Shown: positions 53,597 through 63,859, counted from the stretch's first letter. The stretch: 64,000 nt of DNA from Shewanella electrodiphila (GCF_023283985.1 NZ_JAKIKU010000014.1:46789-110788), one strand, 5' to 3'. The notes: a model not told the origin generated them from the letters alone. Program-made: numbers and translations.

Positions 53597-55039
53597 ATGA
53601 CTAAAACAGAGAAGTACGCCCAATTACGCAGCATGATCCCTGAGATGAGACGGATTAAGAAAATCCATTTTGTCGGCATAGGTGGTGCTGGAATGGGCGG
53701 GATAGCCGAAGTATTAGTAAATGAAGGTTATCAAATTAGTGGTTCAGATATTGCTGTTAATAGCGTGACAGAAAGGCTCGCGAACTTAGGCGCGAAGATT
53801 ATTATTGGCCATCAGGCTGAAAGCGTTGCTGATGTAGATGTTGTGGTGGTATCGACAGCAATTGAGCAAGAAAACCCTGAAATCATAGCTGCAAAAGAGC
53901 GTCGAATTCCGATTGTACGCCGTGCAGAAATGCTAGCAGAGCTTATGCGTTACCGACATGGGGTCGCGATTGCGGGCACTCATGGTAAAACCACAACGAC
54001 AAGCTTAATTGCTAGCGTTTATGGCCAAGCAGAGCGAGATCCAACATTTGTTATTGGTGGGTTGCTTAATAGTGCAGGCACGAATGCTCGTCTTGGGACA
54101 AGTCGCTATTTGATTGCAGAAGCAGATGAAAGTGATGCGAGCTTTTTACATTTACAACCTATGGTCAGTGTTATCACCAATATCGAAGCTGACCATATGG
54201 ACACTTACGGTGGTGATTTTGAAAAGTTGAAGACTACCTTCGTCGATTTTTTACATAACCTGCCTTTTTATGGCGTTGCGGTAATGTGTATCGATGATGA
54301 AGTGATACAAGAAATTATGCCAAGAGTGGGCAGACAAGTGGTCACTTACGGCTTTAGTGACATTGCTGATGTGCAAGCACTTAACTTTAAGCAAGTCGGA
54401 CACCAGAGCCAGTTTAGTGTTCGTCGTAAAAACCGTGATGATTTAGATATTGTATTAAATCTACCTGGTGAGCATAACGTGCTAAATGCGTTAGCTGCGA
54501 TAGCAGTAGCCAGTGAGGATGATATTGATGATGAGGCTATTGTCGCCGCATTAGCAGAATTTGAAGGTATTGGCAGACGTTTTCAGCACCTTGGTGAATT
54601 TGATACTGCTAATGGCAAGGTGATGTTGGTTGATGATTATGGTCATCATCCAAGTGAAGTACTTGCAACGATTAAAGCTGCAAGAGCGGGTTGGCCAGAT
54701 AAACGATTAGTGATGGCGTATCAACCACATCGCTATAGTAGAACCCGTGATTTGTATGAAGACTTTGTTGAAGTCTTATCGCAAGTAGACGGTTTATTGT
54801 TGTTAGATGTTTATGCCGCTGGTGAAAGCGTGATACCAGGTGCAGATGGTCGCTCATTGTGCCGCTCCATAAGGCTACGCGGCCAAGTGGACCCTATTTT
54901 TGTTGCATCACCAGAGTTGTTAGCTGATGTATTACCTGATGTATTGCAAGAAGGCGATTTATTGCTGACTCAAGGGGCTGGTAATATTGGTGCTCTGTCA
55001 AAGTCGCTGGCATCAAGTAATCTTGGTTTTAGAAAGTAG
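53597..55039 (+). CDS. murC: UDP-MurNAc:L-alanine ligase
   Basis: First amino-acid addition to UDP-MurNAc. It has the N-terminal Rossmann loop HFVGIGGAGMGGIAEVL, the ATP loop IAGTHGKTTTTSLIA, EADESDASF and DDYGHHPSEVLATI. 480 residues. In E. coli ddlB follows murC; here a 132-bp gap leads straight to ftsQ. Confidence 0.97.
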   Translation: MTKTEKYAQLRSMIPEMRRIKKIHFVGIGGAGMGGIAEVLVNEGYQISGSDIAVNSVTERLANLGAKIIIGHQAESVADVDVVVVSTAIEQENPEIIAAKERRIPIVRRAEMLAELMRYRHGVAIAGTHGKTTTTSLIASVYGQAERDPTFVIGGLLNSAGTNARLGTSRYLIAEADESDASFLHLQPMVSVITNIEADHMDTYGGDFEKLKTTFVDFLHNLPFYGVAVMCIDDEVIQEIMPRVGRQVVTYGFSDIADVQALNFKQVGHQSQFSVRRKNRDDLDIVLNLPGEHNVLNALAAIAVASEDDIDDEAIVAALAEFEGIGRRFQHLGEFDTANGKVMLVDDYGHHPSEVLATIKAARAGWPDKRLVMAYQPHRYSRTRDLYEDFVEVLSQVDGLLLLDVYAAGESVIPGADGRSLCRSIRLRGQVDPIFVASPELLADVLPDVLQEGDLLLTQGAGNIGALSKSLASSNLGFRK

Positions 55040-55171
55040 GTTTTAAAAATAGTTTTTGAAAAGTAGCTTGAGTCAGTCGCAGGGAAATGGTGAGTTTTGA
55101 TTGATTTTTATACTATAACTGCTTGTAAATATAAACTTTAATACAATCAGCATGCTAGATATAATGGTGAA

Positions 55172-55984
55172 TTGCCCAATGAAAGTGACAGTGTACAGTT
55201 TGGAGTTACAGTAGCTGTGGCGTGGAGTGATAAAGCTCGCCAGTTAAAAGGCCATTTGAGTGAAGTCAATTGGTACTTATACACTGGGTTACTGTTTTTA
55301 CTGACGGTATTACTCACCATTGTTTGGGCTGGCCTTAAGCTTAATGTATTACTGAATGATGCTGATGCATTACCGATAGATGCCGTCGCGATAAAAGGCG
55401 AGCGAATTTATACCTCGGATGCTGAAATTCAGGCTGCGCTACAGGCGTTAATGGAACGCAGTTTTTTTAGTGCCGACGTTGGCGAAGTACAGCAAGCTTT
55501 AGAAGCATTACCTTGGGTCTACCATGCGTCTGTAAGGCGAGAGTGGCCTGCAAAATTGAAAGTGACCTTGCAAGAGCAACATGTTGTTGCACATTGGAAT
55601 GGAGATGACTGGCTAAATGTGAATGGCGAAGTGTTTGCAGCTGAATCACATTCGAGTATTAATACATTGCCGGTACTTTCAGGCCCAGAAGAAATGTCTT
55701 CTGAAGTGTTAACTAGTTATCAGCAATTGTCTGATTTATTGAGTATTAATGGTTTTAAGCTGGCAAGTTTAAGTTTAAGTCCACGACATGCATGGCATGC
55801 AAGATTAGATAACGGCATTCTTCTCGAATTAGGACGAGAAGATAAGATGTCGAGAATACAAAGATTTATTAATGTTTACCCTGAAATAACACGAAATCAA
55901 AAGCCAATAGCAACGATCGATTTACGCTATGACACCGGAGTCGCCGTTGGCTGGGACGATACTAAAACAGAGAGTCGACACTAA
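55172..55984 (+). CDS. ftsQ: Cell division protein FtsQ
   Basis: A bitopic divisome scaffold protein. After a cytoplasmic N-terminus and one membrane helix (about 36–56), the periplasmic POTRA domain starts at LPIDAVAIKGERIYTS, followed by the beta domain with VRREWPAKLKVTLQEQHVVA. 270 residues from a TTG; the other in-frame option is a GTG 45 bases downstream. No ATG is available, so the start is uncertain. ftsA begins directly after the stop. Confidence 0.92.
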   Translation: MPNESDSVQFGVTVAVAWSDKARQLKGHLSEVNWYLYTGLLFLLTVLLTIVWAGLKLNVLLNDADALPIDAVAIKGERIYTSDAEIQAALQALMERSFFSADVGEVQQALEALPWVYHASVRREWPAKLKVTLQEQHVVAHWNGDDWLNVNGEVFAAESHSSINTLPVLSGPEEMSSEVLTSYQQLSDLLSINGFKLASLSLSPRHAWHARLDNGILLELGREDKMSRIQRFINVYPEITRNQKPIATIDLRYDTGVAVGWDDTKTESRH

Positions 55985-57220
55985 ATGACCAAAAATCAGG
56001 AAAGAAATCTTATCGTAGGCCTAGATATTGGCACGTCCAAGGTCGCAGTGATCATTGGTGAAGTGCTACCTGACGGTGAGATAAGCGTGGTCGGTTTAGG
56101 CAATCATCCTTCGCGCGGAATGGATAAAGGTGGCGTGAATGATTTGGATTCTATTGTAAAAAGTGTGCAGCGCGCACTTGATCAAGCAGAGTTAATGGCT
56201 GATTGCCAAGTATCTTCTGTGTATTTAAGTATTTCAGGTAAGCACATCGCATGTCAGAACGAAAATGGCATGGTGTCAATTAACGATGAAGAAGTGACGC
56301 AAGAAGACGTTGATAACGTTATTCATACAGCGCGCTCAGTGAAGATCCCAACTGAAAGACGGATCCTTCATGTGTTACCGCAAGAATATTCAATTGACGT
56401 TCAAGATGGTATTAAGAGTCCTATCGGTATGTCGGGTATGCGAATGGAAGCGAAAGCACATATCGTGACCTGCGCCAACGACATGGCAAAAAATATCACC
56501 AAAAGCGTCGAGCGTTGCGGCTTAACAGTTGATGACTTAGTTTTTTCAGGTATTGCGTCAGCAGATTCTGTGTTAACGAATGATGAAAAAGATTTAGGTG
56601 TTTGTATTGTTGATATTGGTGGCGGCACAACAGATATTGCTGTTTATACCAATGGTGCACTGAGGCATTGTGCTGTGATATCAGTAGCAGGTAATCAGGT
56701 AACCAGTGATATCGCTAAAATTTTTAGAACACCATTGACACATGCTGAGCAAATCAAAGTGCAATTTGCCAGTGCAAGAAGTTCAATGGTCAGCCGCGAA
56801 GACAGCATCGAAGTACCATCAGTCGGTGGCCGCCCGTCACGCAGCATGTCACGTCATACATTGGCGGAAGTAGTGGAACCAAGATATCAGGAGTTATTTG
56901 AACTGGTATTAAAAGAATTAACTGACTGTGGCTTAGAAGATCAAATAGCCGCAGGCATAGTATTAACCGGTGGAACAGCGTCAATTACTGGTGCTGTTGA
57001 TATTGCTGAAGCGACTTTCGGTATGCCAGTTAGGGTAGCGTCGCCGCTACCAGTAAAAGGGTTAAATGAATACGTGGATCAACCTGTTTATTCTACTGGA
57101 ATAGGGTTGCTTCATTATGGCGCCAGACGCGTAATCGAACGTCAGTTCGAACGCCCTGAACGTCAAGGGGTTACCAGTCTTTTGAATCGGGTCAAAAGCT
57201 GGTTTAAGGGTGAATTTTAA
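55985..57220 (+). CDS. ftsA: Cell division protein FtsA
   Basis: An actin-like ATPase that tethers FtsZ to the membrane. Visible are LIVGLDIGTSKVAVIIGEV (phosphate 1), IVDIGGGTTDIAVY (phosphate 2) and VLTGGTASITG (adenosine). The C-terminal amphipathic helix SLLNRVKSWFKGEF is the membrane anchor. 411 residues. Confidence 0.97.
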   Translation: MTKNQERNLIVGLDIGTSKVAVIIGEVLPDGEISVVGLGNHPSRGMDKGGVNDLDSIVKSVQRALDQAELMADCQVSSVYLSISGKHIACQNENGMVSINDEEVTQEDVDNVIHTARSVKIPTERRILHVLPQEYSIDVQDGIKSPIGMSGMRMEAKAHIVTCANDMAKNITKSVERCGLTVDDLVFSGIASADSVLTNDEKDLGVCIVDIGGGTTDIAVYTNGALRHCAVISVAGNQVTSDIAKIFRTPLTHAEQIKVQFASARSSMVSREDSIEVPSVGGRPSRSMSRHTLAEVVEPRYQELFELVLKELTDCGLEDQIAAGIVLTGGTASITGAVDIAEATFGMPVRVASPLPVKGLNEYVDQPVYSTGIGLLHYGARRVIERQFERPERQGVTSLLNRVKSWFKGEF

Positions 57221-57246
57221 TAACGCAGACTAACGGAGATCAGACA

Positions 57247-58428
57247 ATGTTTGAGATCATGGACACACATAATGACGAAGCGGTGATCAAGGTCATCGGC
57301 GTCGGTGGTGGTGGCGGTAACGCTGTCGAACATATGGTTAAACACAGCATCGAAGGTGTTGAGTTTATCGTAACGAATACGGATGCTCAGGCATTACGCA
57401 AATCAGGTGCAGGCTCAACTATTCAATTAGGACGTGATGTCACTAAAGGTCTAGGTGCTGGAGCAAACCCTGATGTGGGTCGCCAAGCTGCTGAAGAAGA
57501 TAAAGAAAACATTCGCGCTGCAATCAAGGGGTCTGACATGATCTTTATTGCTGCTGGAATGGGTGGCGGTACAGGTACTGGCGCCGCACCAGTTGTAGCT
57601 GAAATTGCTCGCGAAGAAGGTATTTTGACTGTTGCTGTCGTCACTAAGCCGTTTCCTTTCGAAGGCAAAAAGCGTATGACTTTTGCTGATCAAGGTATTG
57701 CTGAGCTTGCAAAGCATGTTGACTCATTGATTACTATCCCAAATGAAAAGCTATTAAAAGTATTGGGTCGTGGTACATCATTGTTGGATGCATTTGCTGC
57801 TGCTAATAATGTGTTATTAGGCGCAGTGCAGGGTATTGCTGAGTTAATTACCCGTCCAGGTTTAATTAACGTGGATTTCGCTGATGTTAAAACAGTTATG
57901 TCAGAAATGGGTAATGCCATGATGGGCACAGGTGTTGCAACGGGTGATGATCGCGCAGAAGAAGCTGCAGAAGCTGCAGTGGCAAGTCCATTACTTGAAG
58001 ATATTGATCTAGCTGGTGCGCGCGGCGTATTAGTTAACATTACAGCAGGTATGGATATCAGTATTGAAGAGCTAGAAACAGTGGGTAACCACGTTAAAGC
58101 ATACGCATCTGATAATGCTACCGTGGTTGTTGGCGCAGTTATTGACCCAGAAATGAGTGAAGAGCTACGTGTAACGGTTGTTGCTACTGGTATTGGCGCA
58201 GAGAAGAAGCCTGATATCCAATTAGTGACTAAGCCTGTTTCACGCCCTGAATCTGCTGCAGTTATTGAACCAAAAGTTGAGCCAGCTGAAGAACCAGCTA
58301 TCACGACTAACTATGTAGCACCGACAGGAAATGCTGTTCCAGCTCCTCAGCCAGCAGCTCAACCTGCTGCACGTGTTGATGGTGATTACTTAGATATCCC
58401 AGCATTTTTACGTAAGCAAGCTGATTAG
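57247..58428 (+). CDS. ftsZ: Cell division GTPase FtsZ
   Basis: The tubulin-like ring-forming GTPase. The GTP signature GGGTGTG is at 106–112, with GVGGGGGNAVEHM near the N-terminus and the T7-loop region NVDFADVKTVM. The C-terminal tail ends LDIPAFLRKQAD, the peptide that binds FtsA, ZipA and SlmA, whose gene is also in this window. 393 residues, GGAG ribosome-binding site. Confidence 0.98.
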   Translation: MFEIMDTHNDEAVIKVIGVGGGGGNAVEHMVKHSIEGVEFIVTNTDAQALRKSGAGSTIQLGRDVTKGLGAGANPDVGRQAAEEDKENIRAAIKGSDMIFIAAGMGGGTGTGAAPVVAEIAREEGILTVAVVTKPFPFEGKKRMTFADQGIAELAKHVDSLITIPNEKLLKVLGRGTSLLDAFAAANNVLLGAVQGIAELITRPGLINVDFADVKTVMSEMGNAMMGTGVATGDDRAEEAAEAAVASPLLEDIDLAGARGVLVNITAGMDISIEELETVGNHVKAYASDNATVVVGAVIDPEMSEELRVTVVATGIGAEKKPDIQLVTKPVSRPESAAVIEPKVEPAEEPAITTNYVAPTGNAVPAPQPAAQPAARVDGDYLDIPAFLRKQAD

Positions 58429-58634
58429 TCGCTGAAAGTAAAAATGAAAATCTGTAAAAGCTAAGATGTTGATAGAATGTTACTTATGTAAGTAGAGGCG
58501 TATAAAAAGACTCTAAAGGGTACTTTTTTGTGAAAAGACAATTTTATGTTAGTATACCGCCTCAGCTTACTGGGTTAACTCAGTATATATAGCTCAAGAA
58601 TGTTTATTTTAAAGTGATTAAAACGGGTAACTGA

Positions 58635-59555
58635 ATGATTTTTCAAAGAACTGTTCAAAAAATGGTGAAGAGTACTGGTGTCGGATTGCATTCCGGCAAC
58701 AAGGTAACTCTGTGCATTATGCCCGCACCTGTCAATTCTGGTATCGTACTTAGACGTACAGATTTAACGCCTGCAGTGGAAATTCCTGCAAAAGCGAATC
58801 TAGTTCGTGAAACAACTATGTGTACGGCATTAGTAAATGATGAAGGTGTTCGCATTTCAACTATCGAACATTTATTTGCAGCACTTGCAGGCCTTGGCAT
58901 AGATAACGCTGTTATCGAAGTTGATGCTCCTGAAATCCCGATTATGGATGGCAGTGCAAGTCCGTTTGTTTTCTTACTGCAAAGCGCAGGTATTAAAGAA
59001 CAATCGGTAGCGAAAAAATATATCAAAATCAATCAAACCATTCGTGTTGAAGACGGTGATAAGTGGGCTGAATTAAAGCCTTATAAAGGTTTTAGAGTTG
59101 ATTTCAAAATTGACTTTAATCATCCAGAGATTTCTCGCAGCCAACAACATATGGTGATGGATTTTTCAACATCTGCTTTTGTTAAAGATATTAGCCGAGC
59201 TAGAACTTTCGGCTTCATGCAAGATATCGAATACTTACGTGCTAATAATTTAGCACTAGGTGGCAGCATGGAAAATGCTGTTGTGCTTGATGAATATCGT
59301 GTCCTTAACCCTGACGGTCTGCGATATGAGGACGAATTTGTAAAGCATAAGATTCTTGATGCGTTTGGTGATTTATATGTAGCAGGTCACGCGATTGTTG
59401 GTGAATTCTGTGCATATAAAACAGGTCATGCTTTAAATAACCAATTGGTTAGGGCATTACTTGCACAGCAAGAAGCTTGGGAGTTAGTCAGCTTTGAAAA
59501 CGAAGTTGATGTACCACTGAGCTTTATGGTGCCAGGCGCTACATCTTTAGCGTAA
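58635..59555 (+). CDS. lpxC: UDP-3-O-acyl-N-acetylglucosamine deacetylase
   Basis: Committed step of lipid A synthesis, a zinc deacetylase. TIEHLFAALAGLG contains zinc ligand H79; the downstream HKILDAFGDLYVAG segment holds the other ligands. 306 residues, one more than E. coli. It follows ftsZ after 206 bp that contain no gene and no clear terminator. Confidence 0.97.
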   Translation: MIFQRTVQKMVKSTGVGLHSGNKVTLCIMPAPVNSGIVLRRTDLTPAVEIPAKANLVRETTMCTALVNDEGVRISTIEHLFAALAGLGIDNAVIEVDAPEIPIMDGSASPFVFLLQSAGIKEQSVAKKYIKINQTIRVEDGDKWAELKPYKGFRVDFKIDFNHPEISRSQQHMVMDFSTSAFVKDISRARTFGFMQDIEYLRANNLALGGSMENAVVLDEYRVLNPDGLRYEDEFVKHKILDAFGDLYVAGHAIVGEFCAYKTGHALNNQLVRALLAQQEAWELVSFENEVDVPLSFMVPGATSLA

Positions 59556-59558
59556 AAA

Positions 59559-60011
59559 TTAAGATTGCCTATTACGGCTGGCTAATGCAGCCAGCCGTTT
59601 TAGTTTTTCACCAAGTGAACCTTCTACGTGATCAGCCAATGACTGCAGGTGTTCTGCAGCTACAGGGCTGATTTTTGCATAGTTACTTGGTGCTTTACTT
59701 GGCGTAATTGCTATCCCTGGGTTGACTTTAACCTCTATAGCGGTAAGCATTGGAAGCGTTTCTTCCTGAAGTTGTTGCAGTAGTTTGGTCTTTTGGAAAT
59801 TTATTCTAGCAGCCCATGCAGCCGAAGTAGTTTCAATAACAAGAACACCCTGACGAAGATTAGCGACTTTTAGCTGTTCACTAACAGGACCATTTAAGCA
59901 CTGTTTTACGTAAGTATTCAGTTGATTTAATAATTCTGCTTTCTCAGCGAGTTCCGGTAATGTTCCCGATTGATGTAGCAATCTACTGAGATCTTGAGGG
60001 GGCTTTTTCAT
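59559..60011 (-). CDS. dciA: DciA-type helicase loader (DUF721)
   Basis: A 150-residue DUF721 protein; LKVANLRQGVLVIETTSAAWAARINFQKTKLLQQL is the conserved KH-like core, followed by a helical C-terminal tail. DciA is the ancestral loader of the DnaB replicative helicase in bacteria without DnaC. Its place between lpxC and secA matches Pseudomonas and Shewanella. The start at MKKPPQD gives the usual length; the upstream open frame overlaps the M23 gene start. It is convergent with lpxC with 3 bp between stop codons. Confidence 0.88.
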   Translation of the reverse strand: MKKPPQDLSRLLHQSGTLPELAEKAELLNQLNTYVKQCLNGPVSEQLKVANLRQGVLVIETTSAAWAARINFQKTKLLQQLQEETLPMLTAIEVKVNPGIAITPSKAPSNYAKISPVAAEHLQSLADHVEGSLGEKLKRLAALASRNRQS

Positions 60012-60038
60012 ATGATAATAAGATGGCTGAGTTAGGCT

Positions 60039-60938
60039 ATGAGTGTAACAGTTTTTATTCAAGGTCGAAATGGAGTAACACGTTGGCATCCTAGCAAACG
60101 ATGGTTACTTCTACCTATCCTTTTAGTGGCGGCAGGAACTGGTCTTTACCAGCAGAGCGCCGATCGTTTTGCTGCGCAGCAAACAAAAGTTGATGAAAAT
60201 CAAAAGTTGCGTGAACAGCAAAAACAACAAGTCATGAATCTCAAAAAAGCGACAGAAACACAATTAAGCACCTTAGTTGCCCACGTCGCGAGAATGCAAG
60301 CTAACGTTACTCGTTTAGAGGCGTTAGGCCAGCAAGTTGCCGAAAATAATTTACTTGAAGATCAATTTGATTTTTCTACCGAAGTGGGTGTCGGTGGTCT
60401 AAGTGAAATCGGTGCAGGTGTAGAACTCAACCAACTGTTAGATGACATGTCGCAGTTGGCCTCCAGAATTGATAATAATAATGTTCAGCTGTCACTACTT
60501 GAAACCGTGGCAACTAATCTCCATATAGATAAAGAACGTTATATATCAGGGCGACCAATCGTTAAAGGTTGGTTATCTTCGCCCTACGGTTTACGAAATG
60601 ACCCTTTTAATGGTCGTAGAACATTGCACAAAGGCATTGATTTTGCGGGTAAGGAAGGCGGCGATGTAATTGCAACTGCTGCAGGAGTGGTTACATGGTC
60701 CGGAAATATGCTTGGTTATGGCGGGCTTGTGGAAATTGATCATGGAAATGGTTACCGCACTCGTTATGGACACAATAAATCTATGTCAGTAAACCTAGGT
60801 GACGTCGTTGCCAAAGGCGATAAAATTGCCAGTATGGGTAGCACAGGCCGGTCCACCGGTCCCCACGTGCACTACGAAGTATTGCGAAATGGACAACAAA
60901 TCGATCCACGAAAGTTCGTCTATCGCAAGGCTAGTTAA
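60039..60938 (+). CDS. M23 family metallopeptidase (LytM-like)
   Basis: A 299-residue inner-membrane anchored protein: one membrane helix (about 22–38), a coiled-coil region (50–115) and a C-terminal peptidase M23 domain. The zinc-binding motifs are intact, HKGIDFA (HxxxD) and HVHYE (HxH), with the usual YGLRNDP and GNGYRTRYGH strands. An active peptidoglycan endopeptidase is likely, with a role in wall remodelling. It is divergent from dciA with only 27 bp between starts and precedes secA. Confidence 0.9.
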   Translation: MSVTVFIQGRNGVTRWHPSKRWLLLPILLVAAGTGLYQQSADRFAAQQTKVDENQKLREQQKQQVMNLKKATETQLSTLVAHVARMQANVTRLEALGQQVAENNLLEDQFDFSTEVGVGGLSEIGAGVELNQLLDDMSQLASRIDNNNVQLSLLETVATNLHIDKERYISGRPIVKGWLSSPYGLRNDPFNGRRTLHKGIDFAGKEGGDVIATAAGVVTWSGNMLGYGGLVEIDHGNGYRTRYGHNKSMSVNLGDVVAKGDKIASMGSTGRSTGPHVHYEVLRNGQQIDPRKFVYRKAS

Positions 60939-60996
60939 TAACATTTTCGGTTAAGTCGCTCAATTGAGCTCAACCTACAAGAGATAAGTGATTAAG

Positions 60997-63717
60997 ATGT
61001 TAGGCAAATTACTGACAAAAGTATTCGGCAGTCGTAACGACCGCACCTTGAAAGGCCTTGGTAAAGTTGTAACTAAGATAAATGCGTTAGAAGCTGAATA
61101 TGAAAAGCTGACTGATGAAGAACTAAAAGCAAAAACAGAAGAGTTTCGTCAGCGTATTGAAAATGGTGAAACATTAGAAGCGATTATGGCTGAAGCATTT
61201 GCTACAGTTCGCGAAGCATCAAAGCGTGTTTTTGAAATGCGCCATTTCGATGTCCAATTATTGGGTGGTATGGTACTAGATAGTAATCGTATCGCTGAAA
61301 TGAGAACGGGTGAAGGTAAAACACTTACCGCAACACTCCCAGCATACTTAAACGGTTTAACTGGCAAAGGTGTTCACGTTATTACCGTGAATGATTACCT
61401 TGCAGGTCGTGATGCTGAGAATAACCGTCCTCTTTTTGAATTCCTAGGCTTAACAGTCGGCATTAACGTTGCGGGTTTAGGCCAAGTTGAGAAGAAAGAA
61501 GCGTATAACTCTGATATTACCTACGGTACTAACAACGAGTTTGGTTTTGATTACCTTCGTGACAACATGGCGTTTTCTCCTCAAGAACGTGTTCAACGTC
61601 CTCTTCATTACGCATTGATCGATGAAGTCGATTCAATCTTGATTGATGAAGCACGTACACCATTGATTATTTCTGGTGCAGCTGAAAACAGTTCAGAACT
61701 ATATATTAAAGTAAACACACTGATCCCTAACCTTATCGTTCAAGAGAAAGAAGATACTGAAGATGAGATTGGCGAAGGTGACTTTAGTATTGATGAGAAA
61801 GCGAAACAAGTTCACTTCACTGAACGTGGTCAAGAAAAAGTAGAACAACTGCTTATTGAGCTTGGCGTGCTAAATGAAGGCGACTCACTTTATTCTGCAG
61901 CAAACATCTCTTTATTGCACCATGTGAATGCAGCACTGCGTGCGCATACATTATTTGAACGCGATGTAGATTATATTGTTCAAGATGGCGAAGTCGTCAT
62001 TGTTGATGAACATACTGGCCGTACAATGCCAGGTCGTCGTTGGTCTGAAGGTTTACATCAAGCTGTAGAAGCTAAAGAAGGTGTAAATATTCAAAATGAA
62101 AACCAAACATTAGCGTCTATCACATTCCAGAACTACTTCCGTCAATACGAGAAGTTAGCAGGTATGACAGGTACAGCAGATACTGAAGCATTTGAATTTC
62201 AGCATATCTATGGACTTGATACAGTCGTAGTACCGACGAATAAGCCAATGGTTCGTAATGATATGGCTGATTTGGTGTATTTGACTGCAACTGAAAAATA
62301 CAACGCGATTATTACCGATATTAAAGGTTGTCGTGAACGTGGCCAACCAGTACTTGTTGGTACGGTATCGATTGAACAATCTGAATTATTAGCGACATTA
62401 TTAAAGCAAGCTAAGATCCCACATTCAGTATTGAACGCGAAATTTCACGAAAAAGAAGCACAAATTGTTGCTGATGCAGGTAGCTCAGGCACAGTGACCA
62501 TCGCAACTAACATGGCCGGTCGTGGTACCGATATCGTGTTAGGTGGTAACTGGAAAGTTGAAGTAGAAGCACTTAAAAACCCAACAGAAGATCAAGTCGC
62601 TAAAATTAAAGCTGAATGGCAAGTACGTCATGACGCAGTAATTGCAGCTGGCGGTTTACATATTCTGGGTACAGAGCGCCATGAGTCGCGCCGTATTGAT
62701 AACCAATTACGTGGTCGCTCTGGTCGACAAGGTGACGCAGGTTCTTCACGTTTCTACTTATCAATGGAAGATAGCTTAATGCGCATCTTCGCATCTGATA
62801 AAGTCACTGGCATGATGAAAAAACTGGGTATGGAAGAGGGCGAAGCCATCGAACATCCTTGGGTATCTCGTGCTATTGAAAATGCACAACGTAAAGTTGA
62901 AGCACGTAACTTCGATATCCGTAAGCAATTACTTGAATATGATGATGTAGCTAATGACCAACGCCAGGTTGTTTACTCACAACGTAATGAGTTGATGGAT
63001 GCGGAAAGTATTGAAGACACAATCTCAAACATCGAACAAGATGTAGTTAGTACTGTCATTGACCAATATATCCCACAACAATCAGTTGAAGAGTTATGGG
63101 ATGTACCAGGTTTAGAGCAACGTCTTGAGCAAGAGTATGGTTTGAAACTGACTATTCAACAGTGGTTGGATACAGAAGATGACTTACACGAAGAAACATT
63201 ACGTGAAAGAATCGTAACGAGTTGGAGTGATGCATACAAAGCTAAAGAAGAAATGGTCGGTGCACAAGTACTACGTCAGTTTGAAAAAGCGGTTATGCTT
63301 CAAACCTTAGATGGTTTGTGGAAAGAGCATCTCGCAGCAATGGATCATTTACGTCAGGGTATTCATTTACGTGGATATGCGCAAAAGAATCCTAAGCAAG
63401 AGTATAAGCGTGAATCATTCGAGTTATTCCAGCAAATGTTGGAATCACTGAAGCTTGATGTCATTAGCGTACTGTCTAAAGTACAAGTACAAGCTCAATC
63501 AGATGTTGATGAAATGGAACAGCGTCGTCGTGATGAAGAAGCTAAGATCCAACGTGACTATCAACATGCAGCATCAGAAGCTTTAACGGATAACACAGAA
63601 GCAGAAGCGGCAATCCCAAGAACGGTTATTCGTGATGGGGAAAAAGTCGGTCGAAACGACCCTTGCCCATGTGGTTCAGGTAAAAAGTACAAGCAATGCC
63701 ACGGTAAGTTGACCTAA
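60997..63717 (+). CDS. secA: Preprotein translocase ATPase SecA
   Basis: The motor of Sec-dependent export. 906 residues: MRTGEGKTLTATLPAYLNGL (Walker A), VDSILIDEARTPLIISG (Walker B/DEAD-like), TNMAGRGTDIVLGGNW and LRGRSGRQGDAGSSRFYLS. It ends with the zinc-binding CPCGSGKKYKQCHG that contacts SecB and lipids. The ATG at 60997 gives the E. coli-like MLGKLLTKVFGSRNDRT. No secM precedes it, so SecM-based translational control is absent. Confidence 0.98.
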   Translation: MLGKLLTKVFGSRNDRTLKGLGKVVTKINALEAEYEKLTDEELKAKTEEFRQRIENGETLEAIMAEAFATVREASKRVFEMRHFDVQLLGGMVLDSNRIAEMRTGEGKTLTATLPAYLNGLTGKGVHVITVNDYLAGRDAENNRPLFEFLGLTVGINVAGLGQVEKKEAYNSDITYGTNNEFGFDYLRDNMAFSPQERVQRPLHYALIDEVDSILIDEARTPLIISGAAENSSELYIKVNTLIPNLIVQEKEDTEDEIGEGDFSIDEKAKQVHFTERGQEKVEQLLIELGVLNEGDSLYSAANISLLHHVNAALRAHTLFERDVDYIVQDGEVVIVDEHTGRTMPGRRWSEGLHQAVEAKEGVNIQNENQTLASITFQNYFRQYEKLAGMTGTADTEAFEFQHIYGLDTVVVPTNKPMVRNDMADLVYLTATEKYNAIITDIKGCRERGQPVLVGTVSIEQSELLATLLKQAKIPHSVLNAKFHEKEAQIVADAGSSGTVTIATNMAGRGTDIVLGGNWKVEVEALKNPTEDQVAKIKAEWQVRHDAVIAAGGLHILGTERHESRRIDNQLRGRSGRQGDAGSSRFYLSMEDSLMRIFASDKVTGMMKKLGMEEGEAIEHPWVSRAIENAQRKVEARNFDIRKQLLEYDDVANDQRQVVYSQRNELMDAESIEDTISNIEQDVVSTVIDQYIPQQSVEELWDVPGLEQRLEQEYGLKLTIQQWLDTEDDLHEETLRERIVTSWSDAYKAKEEMVGAQVLRQFEKAVMLQTLDGLWKEHLAAMDHLRQGIHLRGYAQKNPKQEYKRESFELFQQMLESLKLDVISVLSKVQVQAQSDVDEMEQRRRDEEAKIQRDYQHAASEALTDNTEAEAAIPRTVIRDGEKVGRNDPCPCGSGKKYKQCHGKLT

Positions 63718-63741
63718 ATAAGGTTTTCTTAACAGTATTTT

Positions 63742-63771
63742 AAAAAGCAGCTATTAACAGCTGCTTTTTTT
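63742..63771 (+). terminator. Terminator of secA
   Basis: AAAAAGCAGCT/AGCTGCTTTTT hairpin with a six-base loop and T-tract, 25 bp after secA. Confidence 0.92.
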
Positions 63772-63859
63772 ATACCTATAAATCAGTCTATTAAATAATC
63801 ATTATCTTTGGTTTTGTGGATAACGTTGTGGATTATAAGTGGTTAGCTTGTGGCTAAAT

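Noticed and set aside
57690..58304. 204-residue ORF antisense to ftsZ
   Set aside because: Its long open frame is a codon-usage mirror of ftsZ; the Ser/Ala/Thr-rich product has no domain.
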